Below, piece by piece: positions 28,301-40,300 of a stretch of DNA of 64,000 bases. Location: assembly GCA_963680875.1 (NCBI GenBank), contig OY804575.1, forward strand, positions 103,595,505 through 103,659,504, read 5' to 3'. The position numbers were made by a program, and so were the translations under genes. The DNA is from Bathymodiolus brooksi (taxonomy: Eukaryota > Mollusca > Bivalvia > Mytilida > Modiolidae). Under the pieces are notes generated by a model. It ran no database searches. It had not been told where the DNA came from and saw nothing but the letters and a program-made list of their open reading frames with translations. Each line of letters begins with the position of its first letter. Position 1 is the first letter of the stretch.

Positions 28301-31300
28301 TGGGACGAAATGAAGAAACTTTATAGAGGACCTTATATAGATGCTTTCTGCCAAGTTTGGTTCCATTTGGTCCAGTTGTTTCAGAGGAGTAGATTAAAAT
28401 ATGAAAAGTTAACGGACGGACGACGGACGCCAAGTGATGGCAATACCTCACATGACCCTTTGGGTCAGGTGAGCTAAAAAGGGAGATAACTCCAATATAA
28501 AAAAGGGAGGTAACTCCAATACTAGAGGCTCCCAGGAGCCTGTATAGCTCACCTGGGTATAATAACAACATCAGTCAATAAAACTTGATAACTTCGGTGA
28601 AAAAAATTAACAAATGTAGCCTTCGTCATTGCAGACCCCTTCTACAAAAGAATTTGGGTAGGGGTTCCCCCTTTAATGTAAGTTATCAAAATTGCTGTAA
28701 AAAAACATATATGTCAATGATTCTCACAATTTAGCTTTTCCTACTTCACATTTTGTAATAGAGTTGCTTCCCTTTGATTATTTGAGTAACCAAAAGCAGT
28801 GAGTCAACAAAAAAATGCATTTCAAGAGGAATAACTCTTCACACAGTTGTCACACATTTTTAACTGTGGGAAATTTTTTGTAGATCTTGACATGCTGAAC
28901 ATTTTTGCAGTTTAAACTTTCCCTCTCTATCTCTAATAGTTTTTGAGATATAAGATGATAGTATTAAAATTGAGAACATTTTGATGAAAAAAGGGCAATA
29001 ACTCCAAAATGGGTAATGGGATTTACTTCAAAATTGCAGGGTAGGAAGATCTTCACATGCTGCAATTTTTTGCAATTTAAACTTAACCTTTATCTCTTAT
29101 AGTTTTTGAAATATAAGACGAAAAGTATTATTATTTTTTTTAATTTAATGAAAAAAAGGGCAAGAACTCCAAGATGGGTAATCATATTTACTTCAAAATT
29201 GCAGGGTAGGTAGATATCGACATGCTGCACATTTTTGCAATTTAAACTTAACATCTATCTCTTATAGTTTTTGAAATATAACACGAAAAGTATTAAAATT
29301 AAAAAAAAAAAATTGATCGAAGGGCCGAAACGCCGAACACATTTTTGGAAGAGAACCATCCAATGACTATTTCATCAAAATTTTGTTCTTATTGATCAAA
29401 TGGTTTCAGACAAGGAGATGTTTATGGGAATTTCCCATAGGGTCCTATGTTAAATTAAGTTCGGCTGTAGCGGCCATCTTGGTCGGTGTTCTGAAATGCG
29501 GAACACAATTTTGGAAGAGGACCACCCAAGAATCATTTCAGCAAAGTTTGGTTGAGATTGGCTCAATAGTTTCAGAGGAGAAGATTTTTTCTTAATTTCA
29601 TCCCCCCTTTTTTCTAATTTGCATAATCGGTCAAAATAGGCAAAAGTTCAAAGTTCATAAAAAATCCCGTAATATATGTTAAAAAGCTCATCATTATGCT
29701 TATACAGTTCAAATTTGGGCACTTTCTGGCTTAAAATAGAGCAGTTTTGGCCATTTGAAGAAATTTCTATTTTTAGTAATGGCGGCCATCTTGGATATAG
29801 GACGGCGATGACGGACACAATTTTGAAAGGGGACCATCCAATGATCATTTCAGCAAAGTTTGGTTGAGATTGACTCAGTAGTTTCAGAGGAGAAGATTTT
29901 TTTTTAATTTCATCCCCCCTTTTTCCTAATTTGCATAATCGGTCAAAATAGGCAAAAGTTCAAAGTTCATAAAAAAAATCCCATAATATATGTTAAAAAG
30001 CTCATCATTATGCTTATACAGTTCAAATTTGGGCACTTTCTGGCTTAAAATAGAGCAGTTTTGGCCATTTGAAGAAATTTCTATTTTTAGTCATGGCGGC
30101 CATCTTGGATACAGGACGGCGCTGACGGACACAATTTTGAAAGGGGACCACCCAAGGATCATTTCAGCAAAGTTTGGTTGAGATTGGCTCAGTAGTTTCA
30201 GAGGAGAAGATTTTTTTTTAATTTCATCCCCCCTTTTTTCTAATTTGCATAATTGGTCAAAATGGGTAATGGGATTTACTTCAAAATTGCAGGGTAGGTA
30301 GATCTTGACATGCTGCACATTTTTGCAATTTAAACTTAACATCTATTTCTAAATAGTTTTTGAAATATAAGACGAAAAGTATTAAAATTAAAAAAAAAAT
30401 TGATGAAAAAAGGGCAATAACTCCAAGATGGGAAATCAAATTTACTTCAATATTGCAGGGTAGGTAGATCTTGACATGCTGAACATGTTTGCTATTTCAA
30501 CTTACCACCTGTCTCTTATAGTTTTTGAAATAAAGGACGAAAAGTATTAAAATTTAGAAAATTTGATGAAAAAAGGGAAATAACTCCAAAATGGGTAATG
30601 GGATTTACTTCAAAATTGCAGGGTGGGTAGATCTTGATATGTCGCACATTTTTGCAATTTAAAGTTAACCTTTACCTCTTATAGTTTTTGAAATATAAGA
30701 CGAAAAGTATTAAAATTTTGAAAATTTGATGAAAAAAGGGAAATAACTCCAAAATGGGTAATGGGATTTACTTCAAAATTGCAGGGTGGGTAGATCTTGA
30801 TATGCCGCACATTTTTGCAATTTAAAGTTAACCTTTATCTCTTATAGTTTTTGAAATATAAGACAAAAAGTATTAAAATTTTACAAATTTGATGAAAAAA
30901 GGGCAATAACTCCAAGATGGGCAATCAGATTTACTTCAAATTTGCAGGGTAGGTAGATCTTGATGTGCTGATCATTTTTACCCCATGTCAGATTTTTGAT
31001 ATTATTAACGGTTTTTGAGTTATTACCCAAAACCTGCAATTTTACCATATGTTCTATTTTTAGTAACAGCGGCCATGTTGGTTGGTGCACTGCATCACCG
31101 GACACAATTTTGAAACTAGACACCCTAGTGATGATTCAGACCAAGTTTGGTTTCCATTGGTCTTGTACTTTCAGAGGAGAAGATTTTTGAAAAAGTTTAC
31201 GACGTACGACGACGACGGACGCCAAGTGATGGCAATAGCTCACATGACCCTTTGGGTCAGGTGAGCTAAAAAGGGAGTGAGTGATTGTAATGCCCACTCG

Positions 31301-34300
31301 GCAATTTTTCATGGCGAGAACAAGTTAATTTTCAAATGAGATGATGATGAGGTCACCTTTGAACTAGACCAACAAGCTTACAGGTAGTTGGATTTTTATA
31401 GTGCTACCTCACTGAAACAACAGTCCGCTGACAGACATGTCGCCCTACTCTGACACATTATCCCAATTACAAGCCAACCACTCTTGCTTTTTCTCCTTAA
31501 TGCTGCTTGCTTAGCGGAGATGCAACAAATACCAATTTTATAGTCTTTGGTCTGACCCGACTGGGGCTTGAACCCACGTTCTACCGCACCCGAGGCAAGC
31601 ACGCTAAATGATCTACTTCTATTTTCCTCTAATGAGCAGACGTCAAATTTTTGCTTGATATCTCAAGCAATTAAAAAAAAATGCTTTTAGATAAAACTGT
31701 AGTTTTTAATAACAAACAGACAAAAGAAATACAGTCAAATCTGCCTTAAAGGGCACCTCTGTATTACAAATCACTGTCTATAAAGGGCACCCTCATTTTC
31801 CCATTAATGGAAAGTGCATATAATATTAACCTGTATATAAAGGGCAACTGCTCATAATGGGTACATTTTCAGGTTCCCTTGAGTGCCCTTTATATACAGG
31901 TTTGACTGTATAAATTATATTAGCAGTCCTCACAATGAGCACCGGTCATCCGGCCCAAGACCAGTAAAACTTTGTTCGGACCAGTAATTTTTTTCAGTTT
32001 TTATTTAGATCTATATAAAAATAAATTCAAGAATTTGATTTAGACCAGTAGAATAAAATTTTCATTTTGAAGACTGTATTAGTACTTACGTACTGTACCT
32101 ACCCTTATAGCATGTCCAAATCTTGCATATCTCCGATTCCCATCGAACCGTGCCATTACATGGGACATATTATCTGTATAATTAACCAATATTACACTTC
32201 CAGCTCTGTATATTTTGTCTTCTTCGCCATTCAGTCTACCGATGACATTATTTCCAGGAATACTATACGCGATAATTAACGAATTCCTAGACTTGGTGTC
32301 ATAGGGAAATCCAAAGTCCATATCGTAGCCAGCCGACTGATACTCAAATGTTCCCATTATTGAAAAGTTAGACAAAGGGGGCCAATAACTGAATAGATGT
32401 GACTGACCAACACATTGTATGTCATATTCTGAATATGAACAATTTAAACTGAAAGAAAAAGAAATGAAAAATTTATGTATATCAGGGTCCTATGGTACCA
32501 TGGCATTTAAATTAAAAAGATGGCAGCAAAAATTGGATAAAATTGCATGTGAATACATGGTACCATATAGGATCTGACTATGTAGTTAAAGTGAAAGAGC
32601 CAGCGATTGGTGTTCAATACCAAATGAGCATTTTTTTTTTTAGCTATATCAAGGCGAGAACAAGTTACATTAAAATGAGATGATGATGTCCGATTTGTAC
32701 TCGACCAACACTTTTAGTTGATTCTTACTGCTATGTGCTTTGCGGAGAACCTGCAAATACCTATTTTATAGTCTTTGGATTGGCCCGACCAGGGTTCGAA
32801 CTCATGATAAACCCTACATGAGGTTGAGCACACAAATTATTACACCACTGTGTCTGTTTATACTTAATGACATTTGAGAAATAGCCAGCCATATCCTGTC
32901 ATAGAAAATAGCGTCTTTATCATAAAACATTTCAGACATTTTATCAATATCTACAATATACGTACATGTATAAATTTGCAAAGACATTGTAAATATACAT
33001 GTACAGTGAAATCTGTCGAAACCAAATCTCCCTGGGCCCAACTTTTGTATTCAAAACCAACAGGTGTTTGGTTTGGGATCAACTTTTTTTTTTAGAAATT
33101 GAAAGATGTTTGTTCGGTTTTTACAAGTTAATTATTCTAACAAAGATTTCCTACATTGAGGCTTTATTATTCAAAGTTCTGTTTTCACAGGATTCCATTT
33201 TATTCAGTGTTCAGATTAGACAGGCTTCACTGTATAAACTATATACTGAACTTACTGGTAACATTTCCTGTAATTAGGAGAATTAACAATCACTACTGTA
33301 TCTAATCCCTTGATGTTGTGTCCAAACCAGGCATAGGGTTGCTAAAAATATAAATTTAAAATAAAAATTAAAATACAAGATATGCCTTCATTTTTATACA
33401 TTTTTTTCACTAAGAAATTGTGTCAATTATAATCAGGGGACGTCGTGGTTGTGATCGTATGGTAGTTGGATTTACAACTACATGTACAATCAGTGCCTAT
33501 CATCAATAAAGTTGTGAGTTCAAATACTGCTCACGGCGAGGTGTACTCAATACAACATTATGTGATAAAGTTTGTCAGTGACTTGCGACAGGTCGGTGGA
33601 TTTCTCTGGGTAATCCTGTTTCCTCCACCAATAAAACTGGCCGCTACGATATAACTGAAATATTGTTCAAAAAGGCATAAATATTACCCTATCTCTCAAT
33701 TATTATCTAGAGAGGAAAACAGTAGTGACATCAAATCATTTAAATATTGTGAAAATTCTTATCAAGCAATAAATTGAAGTTTATCAAGTTTAAATTATAT
33801 TTTGAGAGGAATTTACTCGTATAAGATTTTAAAAGTACAGTTTGAACATTCTGCAATGTAAAAATTAGCATAGAACTTCTTATTCAAGGTGCAAAAAAAA
33901 AAATATTACGTCTTTGTCTGGCATCAATTTCCATTTCTGAATCAGATTCTCAAATTCATAGGTCTGGTTTGCTGAAAATAAAAAAATATGACTGATTGAA
34001 CAAGGTAAAAACACATGTACAATTTATCAGAATTTATTAGGAATTGGGAGTTTTAATGCTATTTTCAACAATATTTTTAGATATATCGTGACTGTTAAGT
34101 TTTATTAGTGGAGGAGACAAGAGTACCCAGTAAAAATCACCGATGTTCTACAAGTCATAAGGATTGTAACTGTCAGAGATCTACAATTAACAGTGATAGG
34201 ACGACATATCCCGAGCTATCTATTATCTTATCAAAACACATGCCATGATATATGGTAACTGAAATACTGCTAAAGTTGACGTTAAACACCAATCAATCTT

Positions 34301-37300
34301 ATCAATACGTACCTTTGTTGTTTTTACTTGAAGGAAGTGAAGTTACAATTCCACTCTGTTCATTGTAAAATGGTGCACCAATTAAAAGGTCAAGAAGTCC
34401 ATTGTTTCTGACATCTGCACTTGCCAATGTGTGACCCAAATTGCAATATTTTATCTAAAACGATGATCAAATGCTTAAATTTCAATGATTTATTTCAAAT
34501 TTCTTTGGACAGCTCAATTTCTACATTAAAAAAAAAAGCATTTCTTTAGTAATACAGAAAACAGTTTAGAATATGTTGCAGATCATGTTTCAATTCAAAA
34601 TTAAATACCGGTAACATTGAAACTCATTTATATAATATGTAAGTATTTAAGTTATTGTATAAAACAGAAGATGAAAATATTGTACTTGTATATCAATCAA
34701 ATATTTCCTTCAGAACGTAACGTAAGTAATACAACAAAAAGATTAGTGCACAAAGTTCAGCAGATATTATGCATAACAACATATTAACTAATACTCATAC
34801 AATAACCATTTAAAAGATTATCTTTAAAATACCCTATAACAGTCAACTGTCCTAAATTTTGTAGGATACAGCCGAAATTTCATCTATGATGGGAGAAAAT
34901 TTCATAACCCATCAAGTCATCATTTCCACTCATTTTTGTATATACACATGTCATGAGTAATTGCTTTCATTTCTTATTCCCTCTTTGTGGAAAATGGAGT
35001 TATCGTTCGCAATTTGAATTATCGTCCTTTGCAGTAGGTATATAGCATTTTCGGTTGCAAAGTTTTCCTGATGTTTTTTTTTATAAATTGATTGAATAAA
35101 TAATAAGTGCGAAAAATATGAAATTAATTGACGTAGATTCCAAGGCAACACTTGAAGACTTCCTAACTATAAAAAAAAAAAAGACTGAACTTATACAGTT
35201 TCTACGGAAATGTAATTAAAAAATCAGTGATAACAAGAATGAGCTTGCACTCCAAGCTTTCAATACAAATCAAGTGATCTATGGTGCTAATTCTTCCATC
35301 GATGACAATGTGAAATACGATAAAGATTCTGTAGAAGATAGAGAGCTACCCCTTATATCTGAATTGAACACAGGGTGGTCCAGCAAAGAAAATCTCTTCC
35401 CTCAAATTAGTCACAAAGATGTAGAGACGTATCTTTTAAAAGTCGGTCAGATAACAATGAAAAAATGAGCTGCTATAGACAGTTCATAAGAGGCTTTAAC
35501 TTTTATAAAGAAAATTATATACATGTACACGACATTTCTTTTTTTTAAACTTCTATAAAAAAAAGTTATTTACTTTAAAACATATTTTTCTTTGGATTTG
35601 TAACATTTTTGTGCAAATAACTCTAAATGTGTATTTTCATAATACACGTACCAATGAACATGTTACATAATTAACTTTCTGAAATGTTTTGGATGATTGT
35701 CACCAGATTTTTCTGCAAAACGGAAACACTGCAAGATTTTCCTTGTACACTGAAAGCAGGAATATTTTCTTTAAAAAGATTTTCTCCCCTTTCATTAAAA
35801 AGTGTATTTGATTTTTTCATTACACTCAAGCGGTCGGAGACAAGGCAAGATAAATTTGAAAGCATTTTAGAAATAATAGTAACTGTTGTTTCTTCACCAT
35901 TTGTTAAAGCAGAAGCGGATTCGGTAGAATATTTTGTACTGTGTTTGAAACGGTTTGTGCATCTTCATTAGCAATGTGCGCTTATCAGATAGGTGAACAC
36001 CTGCATCTAACATTTTCCAACCATCTCAACTTGTAGTTGTACAGTCAGGAAGTAAATCCCAATTTTTGGTTTCCGTCAGAGCAGATCCCACTTGTTTTCT
36101 GGATAAATAATGTCCCTCGTCTGGAATATTTTGAATAGGAAATAAAACGATCGTGAACGCGTCTTTTTTCTGTTTTTAATATATCAAGAACAAGCAATCG
36201 ATCTATCGTTTAAAAAACAATGGTGTATTTGGAGATCGCACCTCTGTCCATTGAAACTTATCTGTCATATTAAAGATGTATTTTTAGACACTTCTCGACC
36301 GCTACTAATGATTTCTGATACAGTCTAAGTACTCACGACAAATAAGTTATTTTGCAATAAATGAATTTACAGTTTCATAATCAAACAGCCAAAAATACCT
36401 TTCTGAAGCTAAGCTTAACAATGTAGACAAAAAAAAAGGACTGATGGGATTCGAAACACCTTCTAGAACTATCCATTCCATCACAAGGCAGTGCTAATGT
36501 GATCATGACTACTGTGCTCCTGCATTTAGTCAAGTAAATTTATTACTTACAGTAGTGATGGGGTAAAATGCGAATTAGTAAACATAGCAGACGATTTGAT
36601 TTCTCAACTTCAGATTTAAGAAAATAACTACTAAGCACAAATAAATTATAAAAAAAAAACTCTGATGGATTGCTTCCGATAAAAACGACATGTGCTAAAT
36701 TGCTTTATTTTTAGTGATTATGTCGGTTTACGTGATGTTCGAAAACAAAAAAACCGACAGAATAGTTACTATTGATAAATAAAAAATATGAAATTAACAG
36801 CTTGCATGTAAATTCGTGTTATGATTTCATATGTAAGGAAATATTTGTTGTACGGCTTTCGAAAATTCAATGCAAATCTACTATATGTAAAAAAAATAAA
36901 ATAAATAACTTAATATATAGTCTACATTTTTATCACTTTAACCAAAATCCATAATGAAACACATTATGTTGCCAAAAAAAAAAACAAGACAAAACTGCTC
37001 CAATGGGATTTGCACTCCCAGTGTAAATCTGCAGGGGTAGCGAAGCAGCGACTATATGATCATGGCTATGGTACAATGATCGACCGACCTTACAAATTTG
37101 TGGTATATAAGGTGTACCAGATGTAAATTGGTGCAATTCTATAATAAAGCAGACGATTCCTATATTTCATAAAATCATATTTAAGCATATTTTCCATAAA
37201 AGGGAAAGTCTTTTTATGTTACCAAAGGGAAAATTTATATGCATGTTAAAATGGAAGCTTTGTGTTGCAAGTTTTCGATTTTTAACAGTTATAATTTTGT

Positions 37301-40300
37301 TTGTTTTCGTGTTTTTCTCCTTTACACCAGCATTGAAAGCACTTGTATCTGCAAAAATTTCCATTTTTTTTCTCTTAAAATCAGAGTCAAATCTTCATTT
37401 TCCCATCCAGTTTTTGGAAGGAGCGGATGCCGGCTGTCTAACTCCACGGTCATATTTCTACCCGATGTCTCTGATATTTGGAGATGGCCAAATCCGGTAA
37501 AAATCCCAAATGTTCCTTTTTTTATTACAAAATCTGCAGTGGAATCAAAGAATGAACCATGTATATAACTAAAGGTAAAATAATCAATTTCTTTATCCTG
37601 AATGGAGCTTTCAGAATTTTTATGGGAATCTGCATTGATCTCTCAAAAAAGAAAACAAAACTAAATATCATGCAAAAATAGACATCTTTTTAATAGACTC
37701 CAAGCAGATAAAATATCTAGAACATTTCAAAATTAAGATAATCCCCTGTAAAAGGAAATAAAGCAAATGATTCCACTGTGGAAATCGGAATGAATTTTGC
37801 ATACATCACTATTAATGTCCATAATTTTAACCGCAAAGCCGATTTTCGAGAAAATGCTACATCTTTGAATATCATGTAAAACACCGGATTTATTTATTAT
37901 TATTACGAACATTCAGGATATAAACTAAAAATACAGATCTCATAGAATCTACCGATATAAAAAGCTAAATAAAATAATTCCAATAAATCAGATTTTATTT
38001 GAATAAGAATACAACGTTCTTAACGATAACTGGCGCTATGTGACGTTCCTAAGTTATGCAACCGGAAGTGTACATACCTACTGTCAGGAAAAGATAACTC
38101 GATTCAAGAACGATAACTATATGTTATCGAAAATCGGGAATAGGGAACCGTCTTGGTCGTATGGAAGTTAGACTTACAACTATCTATGCAATCAGTAACT
38201 ATCACTACTAACGTTGTAAGTTCGAATCCCACTCAGGTGATACAACATAATGTGATCAAATTTGTCAGTGACGTATGGCAGGTCGATTTTTTTCTCCGGG
38301 TACTCCAGTTTCCTCTACCAATTAAACTGACCGCCATGATATACCTGAAATATTGTTGAAAGTGGCATTAAACACCATAAACCACCATTTCTTATAATTC
38401 AGGAAAAGCAGCCATCATAGTTGCAATACGGTTGTTTCGAATCATGTCAAATCCGATCACATTCCGTCTTTTTCGTGTCATGACATCTAAAATGTTAGGC
38501 AGACCACTTCCGGTGTTTACACTATTACTGTGACAACATCAACATATCATAGTCGTAGATGCAGTAGATTATAAGTAATTGTAATATGAAGACACCAAGA
38601 AAACGTCTGAGTAAATACTGGTATTCGGTACCTCGCTGTCCTGTCTGATAACAGAAATAAATCAAGACATGTCGTTTTCCTTTCATGATGCTGACAGCAG
38701 TAAATAAAGAAATAAAAACAAATTTAATTTTAAAGAAGCAATTATCTGTGCATTGAAGTCTTTGATACAAATAAAATAATTTAATTGATATCTTTTACAG
38801 AAAATTATAAAAATTCTTTAAGTTGAGTAACGTTAAAACGGCACTTATCGATTGGAGTTTTTGTTCTGTACATTGACACCAGAAGTCCAGTGCCTAACAT
38901 TCCATCAAAATCAGTGGTTTGGCAGACGAAAATAAAAAGTTTTTGACGGAATGGAAACGATTCGAAACAACCGCATTGTATGGTATCATATATAACTACC
39001 AGTATTCGCTCAGTGCCTATTTCCACTTAGATTGAGAATTTGATTCCCACTCATTGCAAGGTATCCTGGTTGGCTAGGTAGTTACTCAGTACTATTTTAG
39101 TCCTGAGCTAACATGTAAACTTTTTATATGATACGTTATCATTACTTCTTTACTATGGTATTTTTACCTTACAGGTTATAACGATGTCTGGTTTACTAAA
39201 TTTCTTCCTAACCATTTTTTGTCCAAAATATATTGATACAAGACCCTGAAAGATACAAAAAAAATGAATCTATTTTTAAAAGTTTCTTTCATTTTTTTAC
39301 TGATACTCAACAGAACATCAGAAGAAATGTATAACAAAAACAGTCGACGTAACAAATTAAAAATCAATGGATCACGCTCTCCATCAGTCAATCTGCTACC
39401 TCCTCTAAACTCTTGGCATATATGGTCCAAAATTTTTTATAGCATAGACTGGAGGATGATCCCTCAAAAAAGTGAAAGATTGAGGGAAATAAAGGATATG
39501 TCTTCTTTATTACCTGTACATGAATTTGGCACTGGTAGACATCACACTGCTCATATCTATTGTTTGAAAAGAAATTGGATTGCATGAATTTATGATCATG
39601 AGAAATTTCTGGATGCACAAAATCAGGGTTTGATTTATAATATATTAAATTAATTCAAAGCAAAAAACTTTATAGTCATTGTTGCAAATTTAAAGATTAT
39701 TTTGTAATTATTCTGTTTGACCCAATTATAAACATAAACTTGCAGCTGTATATGTAAAAGATGAAGTGATGGGACAATATCATAGCTTAAAGCTTTGAGA
39801 GATGATAGACAGTCACAGATCAACTGAACATGTTGCTTAAAATAAAATCCTTTATTAAAGCTGTAGTGTATCTTTGCTGACAAGCAATGATTGACAAAAA
39901 ACATTTAAGAAATGATACTTAAAAAATTCTACGTTTGGTTCAATTTAAAGTACTTGTAGTGGTATTAACATAGCACAAACTCTTCCAGGCAATCAGATGT
40001 CATTCCTGGAGGAGAATTTATATTGTATGCCGTTTTTTTTTAGGGGGGATACAAATCCATGTAATATATAAAAACAATAAATTAATTTGAAATAATCATT
40101 ATGAAATAGTTCATGCATCCACAGGCATTAGGCATCAACTTGATGGAAAGTCAAAATAAAAGTTAAGCCTTTTTTAAGGTTAAAAAAGTGGTAAAAGTAA
40201 ACACATTTCCAATCGGCCTTATCGATAAAGAAGAAATATACTCCATATGAAACCAACTTGAGATATCACAAGTCTTCTTCATAATATCATTGAAAACAAA

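Noticed and set aside
32874..33277. Plus-strand frames near 33 kb
   Set aside because: Cover the TACAGTGAA mini-element and the antisense of exon 17; shadows.
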